From an uncultured Prolixibacteraceae bacterium (GTDB lineage: Bacteria > Bacteroidota > Bacteroidia > Bacteroidales > Prolixibacteraceae): a stretch of 32,919 bases of DNA. The translations under genes were made by a program, and so were the position numbers. The notes beneath the pieces are model-generated. The model saw only the letters and a program-made list of their open reading frames with translations, was not told where the DNA came from and ran no database searches. The stretch is taken from assembly GCA_903834475.1 (NCBI GenBank), contig CAILJH010000133.1:1-32919 (forward strand), given 5' to 3'. Positions 9,541-17,361 of the stretch are shown here, one piece after another (the stretch's first letter is position 1; each line of letters begins with the position of its first letter).

Positions 9541-10941
9541 ATGATCAAAAAAATTGGAATCTACTTTGGAGCTGCACTTGTCGTGCTGGCTATATTGTTT
9601 TTCATTGCAACAGATTCGATTGACAGCAAACCTTATTTTGAAAGCAATTATTTTAAAACCAGTTGTGCCCGTATCGATAGCCTGAAAAAAATCATTGAAA
9701 TAACCACGGATTCAATACAGGCTGGTTTTTCGCGGGTAAGCATCACTCCCACCCTAAACAGTGCGGAAGATAATTTTGCTGAAGGCAAATTCAAGCAGAT
9801 TCCTTTGGCAGGTTTCGGCGCGCGAAAAGGAAAAGCAGCCACCGGTATTCACGACAGTATTTTTGTCAAGGCCGTTGCTATGAAAAACAATAAGCAAACG
9901 ATGGTTTTTGTGGGTGCCGATCTGTTGATTATGCCCCCAAACATTATCGATTCAGTAACTTCTGTACTACTCCGAAAAGGAATCCATCGCGATCAGGTTT
10001 ATTTTTCTGCGACACATACCCATTCGAGCGTGGGTGCCTGGGGACCAGGATATATTGGTGAACAGTTTTCAGGTAAAGAAAACATCAACCTGGAAAAATG
10101 GCTGGTTCAACAGATTTCAAAAGCTGTCATCTCGGCATTGGTTGATCTCCGGCCTGCACGGATTGGATCAGGAGATTTTAATGCCGGAATTTACACCAAC
10201 AACCGGGTGATCGGTGATCTGGGAACGAAGAACAATGACTTCAGTTTTATCAGTATCGAACAAATCGGACATAGAAAGGCAATCATGGGTTCATTTTCTG
10301 CACATTCAACTACAATGGGCGATGGAAATATGGAAGTCAGTGCCGATTACCCCGGTTACTGGGAACGAAAAATGGAAGTTGGCGGCTTCAACCTGGCTGT
10401 CTTTTATGCCGGTTCAGTAGGAAGTCAAAGTCCTTCAGGAAAAGGAGAAGGTTTCGACCGGCCAAAAAACATTGGTGAATCATTGGCCGACAGCCTGAAT
10501 CTTTATTTATCGAAGACAACTTTGAGTGACAAACTACCATTCTCTGCCATCACCCTGAAAATGCAATTACCTGCATACCATTTTAGACTGACAACAAACC
10601 TGAACTTATCATCGGCTTTGAGTAAAAAGCTAATGCCATTTCCTGAAAATGTGTACTTGCAGGCTGTTCGAATTGGAAACATGGTATGGATTTCGGCTCC
10701 CTCTGACTTCAGCGGCGAATATGCACTTCAGTTAAAGAATGCACTTGCTACAAAAGGTTTTCATGCAAACGTGACCAGTTTCAATGGCAATTATGTCGGG
10801 TATATTGTTCCCGGCCGGTATTATTACATGGACAAATACGAATCGAAACTGATGGGATGGTTCGGTCCAAACATGGGCGAATACACCATGGATTTAATCC
10901 GTCAGATTTCTAAAATCGTGACGAATACCGAAAACCTCTAA
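9541..10941 (+). CDS. Neutral/alkaline ceramidase-domain protein 1, membrane anchored
   Basis: 466-residue protein with the neutral/alkaline non-lysosomal ceramidase N-terminal domain (PF04734) and no C-terminal Ig-like domain; characterised ceramidases are about 650-750 residues. One N-terminal transmembrane helix (about 6-24) has no lipobox, so the domain probably faces the periplasm. Candidate zinc ligands by motif comparison with Pseudomonas ceramidase: His159/His161 in SATHTHS, His255 in SAHST, and Tyr421 in VGYIVPG. The nucleophile block reads GSQSPSG, retaining Ser297 where ceramidases have G-D-V-S-P-N. The usual VPGE glutamate is replaced by APSD with Asp389. Ceramidases hydrolyse the amide of ceramide to sphingosine and fatty acid, but these short bacterial relatives are mostly uncharacterised. 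It lies between the ADP-ribosylglycohydrolase and PHP genes in an apparent operon. Confidence 0.88.
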   Translation: MIKKIGIYFGAALVVLAILFFIATDSIDSKPYFESNYFKTSCARIDSLKKIIEITTDSIQAGFSRVSITPTLNSAEDNFAEGKFKQIPLAGFGARKGKAATGIHDSIFVKAVAMKNNKQTMVFVGADLLIMPPNIIDSVTSVLLRKGIHRDQVYFSATHTHSSVGAWGPGYIGEQFSGKENINLEKWLVQQISKAVISALVDLRPARIGSGDFNAGIYTNNRVIGDLGTKNNDFSFISIEQIGHRKAIMGSFSAHSTTMGDGNMEVSADYPGYWERKMEVGGFNLAVFYAGSVGSQSPSGKGEGFDRPKNIGESLADSLNLYLSKTTLSDKLPFSAITLKMQLPAYHFRLTTNLNLSSALSKKLMPFPENVYLQAVRIGNMVWISAPSDFSGEYALQLKNALATKGFHANVTSFNGNYVGYIVPGRYYYMDKYESKLMGWFGPNMGEYTMDLIRQISKIVTNTENL

Positions 10942-10954
10942 CGAAGAATCCAAA

Positions 10955-12259
10955 ATGGTAAAAAGAATAATCAAGGTCCTTTTCTATTCTGTTTCAGGAA
11001 TCATTGTGATTGCTCTTTTGGTGGCTTTTGCAGGTCCATTGTGGCGGCATTGGATCACTTATCCGCAAATGGAAAAGCAAGTGAATGAGTTTCAGAAACT
11101 CCGGAAAGAGCCCGCATTTCTGAGCAACTTTCATACTTATCGTGGGGTAATGCATGCTCACAGTTACCTGTCGCACGACAGCAAAGGCACTTTAAACGAC
11201 ATCATTCCGGCAGCAAAAAGCGATGGAATCGATTTCATATTTCTGACCGACCACCCGCATGGTGATAGCGATACAATTCCAAAGGGTTATCATGGAAATT
11301 ACGGCGGAGTTTTAATCGAATCGGGTACCGAAAACCGTGGATTTGATTGCTGGCCGCTTGTCCCGACTATCATAAACTGGAAACTCGACAAAGACACCGT
11401 CGCGAAACAAATCGTTTCAAATGGTGGCATCATCTTCTATGCGCATACCGAAGAGCCACACAACTGGGGCAATCCGGATTTTCAGGGAATGGAGATTTAC
11501 AATTTCCATACCGATACGAAAGATGGTGAATCAGCAAGCTGGCATATCCTGAATTTTATGGTGAACGGGAACAAATTCAGGCCCTGGGCATTGCGGGAGT
11601 TTTTTGATGAGCAAACCACCATTCTGGCCCGTTGGGATTCCTTAAATATGAAACGGAAAATTGTGGGTTTCTCGGCAGTAGATTCCCATGAAAACCAGAG
11701 TTTCCGTGCCAGATACCTGAAAGATGGGCGGATTCAGTGGATTGGTCCGAATGCCAAAGCGGTCGATACCATGGAAGTCAGATTCTGGAACAAATGGCTT
11801 TTCAGCGAACCGGATAAAAGCGGCTGGGTTTTCAAGTGGATGATTGATACCTACCAGAGCGGATTCAATTACATTACCAACTATGTAATGTCCGATTCGC
11901 TATCAGTTCATTCTCTCGCAGAGAACATGAAAAAAGGACATTTATACACGGCCTTCAAAAGTTTGGGCGATGCCAAAGGATTTCAGTACTATGCCTCGAA
12001 TCAAAAGGACAGTATAATTGGCATTCTGGGTGATTCAATCAAAATTGATCAGGTGAAGGCACTGAAAGCAGTCTCTCCCCTACCCGGTCAGTTCAGGCTG
12101 ATTCATGATGGCAAAACAGTAAATATTTCGTCGGGTGAAGATTACCAATATTCCTGGTCAGAACTGATAGAAAAGGGTGCTTACCGTCTCGAAATGCACA
12201 TTAAGCAAAACGGGAAATTGATTCCCTGGCTGTATGCCAATCCGATATATATCTATTAA
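10955..12259 (+). CDS. Membrane-anchored PHP-domain metallohydrolase
   Basis: 434-residue protein with one N-terminal helix (about 9-30) followed by a PHP-type metal-dependent hydrolase domain, similar to CehA/McbA-type proteins. Visible metal-ligand motifs in PHP order: HAH at 67-69, LTDHPHGD with Asp99-His100, Glu122 in LIESGTE, His164 in YAHTEEP, and a later VDSHEN segment that would supply the last ligands. PHP enzymes hydrolyse phosphoesters or, in some branches, carboxyl esters and amides. This one should act outside the cytoplasm. The 13-base gap to the preceding ceramidase-like gene implies co-transcription and perhaps sequential action on one substrate. The exact reaction is not recognisable from sequence. 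Confidence 0.87.
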   Translation: MVKRIIKVLFYSVSGIIVIALLVAFAGPLWRHWITYPQMEKQVNEFQKLRKEPAFLSNFHTYRGVMHAHSYLSHDSKGTLNDIIPAAKSDGIDFIFLTDHPHGDSDTIPKGYHGNYGGVLIESGTENRGFDCWPLVPTIINWKLDKDTVAKQIVSNGGIIFYAHTEEPHNWGNPDFQGMEIYNFHTDTKDGESASWHILNFMVNGNKFRPWALREFFDEQTTILARWDSLNMKRKIVGFSAVDSHENQSFRARYLKDGRIQWIGPNAKAVDTMEVRFWNKWLFSEPDKSGWVFKWMIDTYQSGFNYITNYVMSDSLSVHSLAENMKKGHLYTAFKSLGDAKGFQYYASNQKDSIIGILGDSIKIDQVKALKAVSPLPGQFRLIHDGKTVNISSGEDYQYSWSELIEKGAYRLEMHIKQNGKLIPWLYANPIYIY

Positions 12260-12294
12260 TGAAGAATACACTTACTAATTTGAAAGCTAAAAAG

Positions 12295-12477
12295 TTGAAC
12301 CCTTTCAGGGTTCAAAGGCGAACTCCATCTCTGCCGCCGGTTTCACCGGCGGTTATTCAAATTAAAGTCCTTCGGACTTTATCTTTAAAAAATCCTGAAA
12401 GGATTTAATTTGAATAACCGTGGGTGTCAACCCACGGAAAATGCAACCTGAAAAACGCCAACCCTGAAAGGGTTGAA
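12295..12477. repeat. Nested palindrome cluster: two inverted copies of a three-hairpin element
   Basis: The gap between the PHP gene and the next ceramidase-like gene (12260-12525) is filled by six short hairpins. Left copy: 12295-12315 (core aaccctttcagggtt), 12334-12352 (ccgccggtttcaccggcgg), 12363-12381 (taaagtccttcggacttta). Right copy, inverted: 12390-12406 (aaatcct gaa aggattt), 12418-12437 (ccgtgggt gtca acccacgg), 12459-12475 (caaccct gaa agggttg). The linker ggttattcaaattaaa (12351-12366) recurs exactly inverted at 12404-12419. Left-copy loops read TTC; right-copy loops read GAA or GTCA, as expected for inversion. Stems differ between copies but stay paired. No ORF of note. This resembles REP/BIME-like elements. 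Confidence 0.88.
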
Positions 12478-12525
12478 CAACAATAGAAACAAATTAGAAT
12501 AATCATTTAATAATTCAATTACACC

Positions 12526-13806
12526 ATGAAAACAACAATTTCAGCAATCTTTCTTATACTATTCTGTCTGAATATCAATGCACAGACTTTTAAAGCCGGT
12601 GCCGCAATGCGTGATATCACACCTGACCATTTAATCCCGATTTCAGGCGGAATGGGAACTCCGGAAATCCCAACCGGATTTCAGGGAAAACTTACCGTTC
12701 GCGCATTTGTAATCGAGAAAGGCAATACCCGGGTTGCCATCGTAAGTGTCGACAATATCGGCTGGCCAGCTTATTTGGGCGACAAATCACGTAAACTGAT
12801 CAAAGGTATTGCTCCCGAAAACATATTGATTGGCGCCACACATGCCCATAGCTGTCCGGATGCTTATGGATTTACCGATGAAAATGGAAATACCGGGGCT
12901 GACTTGAAATACCTTGGCTGGTGTGTGACCCAGATTGCTGATGCAGTGAACGATGCAGTTTCGAAACTGGAACCAGCTTCACTCAAAACTGCTGTCGATA
13001 AGGCTGCCGAAAGGATAGCCTACAACTATTATGCTCCTCAATTATACGACAGACGAATGGGAGTCATTCAGGCCATTGCGACTTCAGGCAAAAATGCCGG
13101 AAAACCAATCGCTACCCTTGTGAATTATGCCACTCATCCTGAAATTCTGGGTACAGACCGGAAATTGATCAGCCCTGATCTATGCGGACCACTTTACGAC
13201 CGGATTGAATCAAAAGTGGGTGGAATGGCTATTTTCATGAACAGTGCTCAGGGTGGAATGGTCACCGCCGATACCAGAATCGATCCCAAAGTGGATGGAG
13301 GTAAGGAGAACAACAACTGGGAGGAGTGTATCCGGATTGGCAACTTAATGGCCAATGAAGCTTTACGCATCGTGGGATCTGCACCGGTACTGGAAAATCC
13401 GGAGATTTATTGTGCCTCAAAAACGATCACATTCCCAATTGAGTCAGAAGCGATGCGTTTTGTATTGAAACATTCTCCAATTGCTGCCCAGGCGAAAAAC
13501 ACTGATTTTTCATCGATCACAACACGTCTGAATCTTCTGAATATCGGGAAAGCCCAGATTGTCACTGTTCCCGGAGAAGCATTGCCAAATATTGGTTTCT
13601 ATGTCAAGAGGAAAATGAAAAGTGATCAGCCCATGTTATTCGGTTTAACCAACGATGCATTCGGCTATATGCTGACCAAGGAAGATTTTGGCGGATTCGA
13701 ACGTTACAACTACGTCAGCCGCACTTCATTGGGCGAAATGACAGGCAGTATTTATGAAGATGAAGCGATTAAACTGGTTAATGAAAGTCCGGTTCCGGTG
13801 AAGTAA
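12526..13806 (+). CDS. Neutral/alkaline ceramidase-domain protein 2, secreted
   Basis: 426-residue protein with a cleavable signal peptide (residues 1-19, ending INAQ) and a single ceramidase N-terminal-type domain. Family motifs: ATHAHS with His106 and His108, YATHPEI with His204, VPGE with Glu351, and NDAFGYM with Tyr381. These map onto the zinc ligands (two His, Glu, Tyr) of Pseudomonas ceramidase. At the nucleophile position the motif is GGMVTAD, giving Thr247 instead of the catalytic Ser. That either changes the mechanism or marks a different hydrolase function. There is no C-terminal domain. It is separated from the upstream operon by the palindrome cluster and is followed by a bidirectional terminator at 13834-13870. 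It is clearly only a distant paralogue of the other two ceramidase-like proteins of the window. Confidence 0.87.
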   Translation: MKTTISAIFLILFCLNINAQTFKAGAAMRDITPDHLIPISGGMGTPEIPTGFQGKLTVRAFVIEKGNTRVAIVSVDNIGWPAYLGDKSRKLIKGIAPENILIGATHAHSCPDAYGFTDENGNTGADLKYLGWCVTQIADAVNDAVSKLEPASLKTAVDKAAERIAYNYYAPQLYDRRMGVIQAIATSGKNAGKPIATLVNYATHPEILGTDRKLISPDLCGPLYDRIESKVGGMAIFMNSAQGGMVTADTRIDPKVDGGKENNNWEECIRIGNLMANEALRIVGSAPVLENPEIYCASKTITFPIESEAMRFVLKHSPIAAQAKNTDFSSITTRLNLLNIGKAQIVTVPGEALPNIGFYVKRKMKSDQPMLFGLTNDAFGYMLTKEDFGGFERYNYVSRTSLGEMTGSIYEDEAIKLVNESPVPVK

Positions 13807-13833
13807 CTGATATTTCCTGGTGCTATTATTCAG

Positions 13834-13870
13834 TAAGGATTCCATCTTTCAAAAAGAGATGGAATCCTTA
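13834..13870. terminator. Bidirectional terminator between convergent blocks
   Basis: 13-bp perfect stem taaggattccatc/gatggaatcctta with extra inner pairs around a caaaa loop. It lies 28 bases after ceramidase-like gene 2 and 27 bases after the stop of the convergent MFS gene, so it can serve both strands. T-tracts are modest (ttgattctt on the plus strand). Confidence 0.75.
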
Positions 13871-13896
13871 TTGATTCTTCGGTTCCAAACCAAAAC

Positions 13897-15138
13897 TTAA
13901 TCCTCAGTCATATTGATTGTTTTAGGCCTCAGAACAATCAGATTTAAAGCAATAGCCACAATAACTACAATAGAAAGCAGGGCAAAATCGTGCCTCATAT
14001 TTCCGGCATCAGCTGATTTTCCGAGGAATCCGGTAATAACGGCTCCGGCTGAAATTCCGGCCAGGTTCATTATACCATAGCCTGTTGCCCGGTAACGGGG
14101 CGAAACAAACTGGCAAAGAATAGGCATATTGTTTACATCAAACATTCCAAAACCGAATCCAAAAAGAATTCCACCCAGCAGAATCATTTCAATACTGACG
14201 GCATATCCAAGCAGAAAAAGCGAAGGAATCGTCAGTGCCATTCCGATGGCTCCGGTGAAAACCCTTCCCTGTAAATTCTTCTGCACCCATCGGTCCGAAA
14301 GGTATCCGCCTGCGATTACACCTACCAGCGATGCCAGAGCAGTCGTAATAGTAGAAATCGGACCAGCTTTAGCCATGTCCATGTGGAGAGCATCGGAGAA
14401 TAAAGTTGGCAACCAGCTTTTAACCGCCCATCCCGGAAAACTGGGAGCTGAGAAATTAAAGAGGATGACCCAAAAAGCGATGTTAGTGAACAGTATCCCC
14501 AGACTTTTCCAGGCTTGAGAAAATTCCAATCCCAAAGAAGTTTTTTTGGTAACATCCACCACATAGCCCTTCTTCTCCCGCAGAAAAAGTAAAAGAACCA
14601 CGCTGTAGGCCATTCCCAGAAATCCAAAAGAATGAAACGTCCACTGCCAGGAAAAAAGGCTGGCAGCGGTTGCGCCGAAACCTCCCAAAGCCTGTCCCAG
14701 ATAAACTCCGGAAATGTGAATACCAATAGCGAGTGAACGTGTTTTTCCCTGATGATAATCGGCAATCAAAGCCAAGCCTGCCGGCATATAGAATGCCTCG
14801 CTAACACCCATGATACCTCTGAGAACATACAACTGATCGAATGTTTTGGCATAACCCATGGCCATTGTAACACCCGACCAAATAAAAAGACTCCCAACAA
14901 TCATCCATTTGCGGTTAAGCCGGTCGGCTATAATTCCTGAAATCGGACTCATAAATGCATAGATCCATAGGAAAATTGCCATCAGACGACCAAAATTTTC
15001 GGCCTTGGCCAATTCAGCAATATCGACCATCATGGAAGGTTTCATGGTCGAAAGCATTTGCCGGTCGAGGTAATTGAGTATAGCCACAAACCACAACATT
15101 CCAACCACTAACCAGGGGTAAAATTTCTTTTGTTGCAT
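13897..15138 (-). CDS. MFS transporter, ACS (anion:cation symporter)/hexuronate-like family
   Basis: 413-residue inner-membrane permease with about 12 hydrophobic helices. The NYLDRQMLSTMKPSM segment after helix 1, the RGIMGVSEAFYMPAG segment and the loop-2 motif G-I-I-A-D-R-L-N-R-K-W are typical of the anion:cation symporter branch that includes hexuronate and organic-acid transporters. I start at the ATG at 15138 (MQQKKFYPW), since the longer in-frame start at 15171 is a GTG and adds a polar 11-residue tail. It is the last gene of the minus-strand block and is separated from the upstream PKD lipoprotein by a terminator. It is the only inner-membrane transporter in the locus, so it probably imports a released sugar acid, sugar or carboxylate (inference). 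Confidence 0.92.
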   Translation of the reverse strand: MQQKKFYPWLVVGMLWFVAILNYLDRQMLSTMKPSMMVDIAELAKAENFGRLMAIFLWIYAFMSPISGIIADRLNRKWMIVGSLFIWSGVTMAMGYAKTFDQLYVLRGIMGVSEAFYMPAGLALIADYHQGKTRSLAIGIHISGVYLGQALGGFGATAASLFSWQWTFHSFGFLGMAYSVVLLLFLREKKGYVVDVTKKTSLGLEFSQAWKSLGILFTNIAFWVILFNFSAPSFPGWAVKSWLPTLFSDALHMDMAKAGPISTITTALASLVGVIAGGYLSDRWVQKNLQGRVFTGAIGMALTIPSLFLLGYAVSIEMILLGGILFGFGFGMFDVNNMPILCQFVSPRYRATGYGIMNLAGISAGAVITGFLGKSADAGNMRHDFALLSIVVIVAIALNLIVLRPKTINMTED

Positions 15139-15191
15139 ATCCAAATTTATATCAAAATTCCAATCTGTCACCGATCAGGCTCTTCCATAAG

Positions 15192-15221
15192 AAAAGGCCA
15201 CTTCCGAAGAAGCGACCTTTT
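15192..15221 (-). terminator. Terminator after the second PKD lipoprotein
   Basis: On the minus strand, aaaagg/cctttt arms enclose an imperfect inner stem (cttc/gaag) with a four-base loop, followed by ccttttcttat. It sits between the PKD lipoprotein stop (15259) and the MFS start (15138), suggesting at least partial separation of the two genes. Confidence 0.65.
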
Positions 15222-15258
15222 CATCAGGAAAATTTTATATTTCTATTGACGAAGAAAC

Positions 15259-16176
15259 TTATGGAGCTACTTCAAAAGTGAAGATCAAAACATTGGTTGA
15301 CTTACCAACCTGAGGAGCATTTGGCGGCGCAATCGAAGCAAAAAAAGCAATTTTCATCGAAGTGTTAGTCAATTCTTTAACAATGCATTCGCTCACAAAA
15401 TCATGTAAACCAATAAATCCGCCAGCCGAGAAGCTCAATGTCATTACATCATTATAGGTAATGTCCTTTGCTGTCATTCCATCAGCAGTAGTAGATACGG
15501 TCAGATTCTTTTTTTCATTCAAAGTATAGGTAAGTCCTGTTGGAGGAGTGTAAGGTGTAGCATAGGTAAGACCTGCGCCACCGCCTGCAGCAGTTGGAAC
15601 ATTAGCAATACCATTTACAGTACAATATACCAAACCTGCAAAAACACCTCCGCCTTTAGGACTAATGGTTAATTTACCATCGCTGGTCAAAAGGTACTCA
15701 TCGGTGTACACTTGCGGCATTCCAAGCATGGTTAAAGTTCCGGCAGGATATGTTTTGAGAACTGTTAAGCTTGCATCAGGAGCAGCACCAATAATTTCGG
15801 CAGTGGCTGCTATTCTCCATTTTTTTCCTGCGGTTGTAATACCAGCCAGCATTTGCTTTAGGGTCATAGCCGGAATGGTAACTTTAGCCGTATTAACAAC
15901 TGTTCCGCCACCACCGGTAACGGTAAGAGTAACCGTAAAATCTTTACCGAATTCAGCATAGGTGTGTACCGGATTCTGTTCTGTAGATACTGCAGAACCA
16001 TCACCAAAACTCCATGAGTACGAATCAGCATCAGTTGCTACGACATTAAAGGTAACGACATTGCTAACAACGGTAGAACTTATTTTGGCCGTTGGCGCGG
16101 GAGTATCTTTTTTGCAGGATGCAAAAAGAATCAGTCCTAAAAAAAACAAACTGGTTAATCTAAAATACTTTTTCAT
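15259..16176 (-). CDS. PKD-domain surface lipoprotein, paralogue of the 241-1164 gene
   Basis: 305-residue lipoprotein with lipobox LFASC (Cys21) followed by KKD. A PKD domain covers about 33-103 (YSWSFGDGSA, NPVHTY). The C-terminal 200 residues follow the same block order as the lipoprotein at 241-1164: GKKWRI, TLTMLGMPQVY.DEY, FAGLV, LTYT.NEK..L, L.FS.GGFIG, and a final LIFTFEV. The two genes therefore come from one ancestor and bracket most of the locus. A role in surface capture of the substrate is plausible but not demonstrated. The gene follows the two alpha/beta hydrolases (128-base gap holding nothing I recognise) and is followed by a terminator. Confidence 0.87.
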   Translation of the reverse strand: MKKYFRLTSLFFLGLILFASCKKDTPAPTAKISSTVVSNVVTFNVVATDADSYSWSFGDGSAVSTEQNPVHTYAEFGKDFTVTLTVTGGGGTVVNTAKVTIPAMTLKQMLAGITTAGKKWRIAATAEIIGAAPDASLTVLKTYPAGTLTMLGMPQVYTDEYLLTSDGKLTISPKGGGVFAGLVYCTVNGIANVPTAAGGGAGLTYATPYTPPTGLTYTLNEKKNLTVSTTADGMTAKDITYNDVMTLSFSAGGFIGLHDFVSECIVKELTNTSMKIAFFASIAPPNAPQVGKSTNVLIFTFEVAP

Positions 16177-16304
16177 ACGAGTACAATTTTTAATTTAAGT
16201 AAATATTGAAATTATTTTTTAAAGTAAATCTAACGTTAATGAAGAAAAAATCAAAAGCTGTATTTACATATTGATTTCAACTGGTTGCAAGTCATAAATA
16301 GTGC

Positions 16305-17303
16305 TTATTTGTTTAGGTATTTTTCAAAAAAATCATTCATTTTTAATTGCGAAAATTCATTAACCCTCAACGCTGCATCCATCGCATGAGGCCAAAGCGG
16401 TACCCGGTAATACACATTGGGAACTCCCAAACTATCCAACTTTGACTTAAACATATCCGACTGACTGATTGGAACCAGATTATCCGAAGTACCGTGAAGG
16501 ATCATGGTTGGCGGATCGTTCTTATCCAGGTATTGAATCGGAGAAGCCTCACGGTAAAGGTTTGGTGCTTCAACATAGGAATGTGCGATAAATGAAGTTA
16601 CCAGTGGCTGGCTTCGGGCATAATCTGTAGTCATGTCAATTGGCCCATAGATATCAACCACTGCTTTTATCCGATGCCTGTTGGGAGATGCATAAATTGA
16701 ATCACTGGTATGTCCCGGCTTCTTCCATTCGTAAGCAGCCATCAGCGCCAAATGCGCGCCTGCTGAACCGCCCACCAAAGCAATGCGGTCGGGATTAAAG
16801 CCATACTCATCTCCATGCTTGTAAAACCATTGCACAGCATCAGTAATATCTTGGACACAAGCCGGATATGGGCCGTCCTTTAATAGCCGATAGGAAACCG
16901 TAGCGGTGATATAACCTTTTTTGGCAAATGCAACGAGGTAAACCAGGTAATCCGACCGCTGTCCACTCCGCCATCCGCCTCCATGAATAAACACGAGAAG
17001 TGGTGCAGGTTTCTTGATATTTTTTGGAATATACATATCCAGCTGAAGTGATTTCCCATCCACATTTTTATATTCAATGTTTTTAATTTCCTGAATATCT
17101 TCCGGAACGGCAGGTGTCATATTGATCATTTTTTCGAGGCCTGTTCCAACAGCAAGGTAATCCAGAATTTCAAAATGATAGCCTACTGGTGGTTTTTCAG
17201 GATTAATTACTGACCAGATTCTTGGTGAAACCATCAGCAAAACAAAAAGTATGATTATCAGCAGCAAGCCTTTTAATATGCGTTTCAAAATCCTTGACTT
17301 CAT
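16305..17303 (-). CDS. Alpha/beta hydrolase (BD-FAE/esterase-lipase type), membrane anchored, copy B
   Basis: 332-residue serine hydrolase. A basic N-terminus and one hydrophobic helix (about 10-28) suggest an inner-membrane anchor with the enzyme in the periplasm. The HGGGW oxyanion motif (His107), nucleophile elbow GGSAG (Ser180), Asp274 in HGTSDNLVP and His306 in LWPHAM complete a hormone-sensitive-lipase/BD-FAE-like catalytic set. The family removes acyl, acetyl or feruloyl esters. I use the ATG at 17303 because it gives a lysine/arginine-rich start like that of its paralogue; an in-frame ATG at 17357 would add 18 residues. It lies 58 bases behind its paralogue at 17362-18357, with which it is about two-thirds identical by eye, so this is a tandem duplication. 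Confidence 0.9.
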   Translation of the reverse strand: MKSRILKRILKGLLLIIILFVLLMVSPRIWSVINPEKPPVGYHFEILDYLAVGTGLEKMINMTPAVPEDIQEIKNIEYKNVDGKSLQLDMYIPKNIKKPAPLLVFIHGGGWRSGQRSDYLVYLVAFAKKGYITATVSYRLLKDGPYPACVQDITDAVQWFYKHGDEYGFNPDRIALVGGSAGAHLALMAAYEWKKPGHTSDSIYASPNRHRIKAVVDIYGPIDMTTDYARSQPLVTSFIAHSYVEAPNLYREASPIQYLDKNDPPTMILHGTSDNLVPISQSDMFKSKLDSLGVPNVYYRVPLWPHAMDAALRVNEFSQLKMNDFFEKYLNK

Positions 17304-17361
17304 AAGAAAATTTATTTTATATGACATCGATGTGGCTTCGACTGGCTTACCAGACAACCAC

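Noticed and set aside
12295..12477. CRISPR array at the repeat cluster
   Set aside because: The repeats are palindromes of different sequence in inverted order, not identical direct repeats with unique spacers, and no cas gene is present.
15142..15149. Minus-strand match to the Bacteroidota -7 element (taaatttg) before the MFS gene
   Set aside because: It lies four bases from the start codon and has no -33 TTTG at suitable spacing, so a promoter would give an essentially leaderless transcript.
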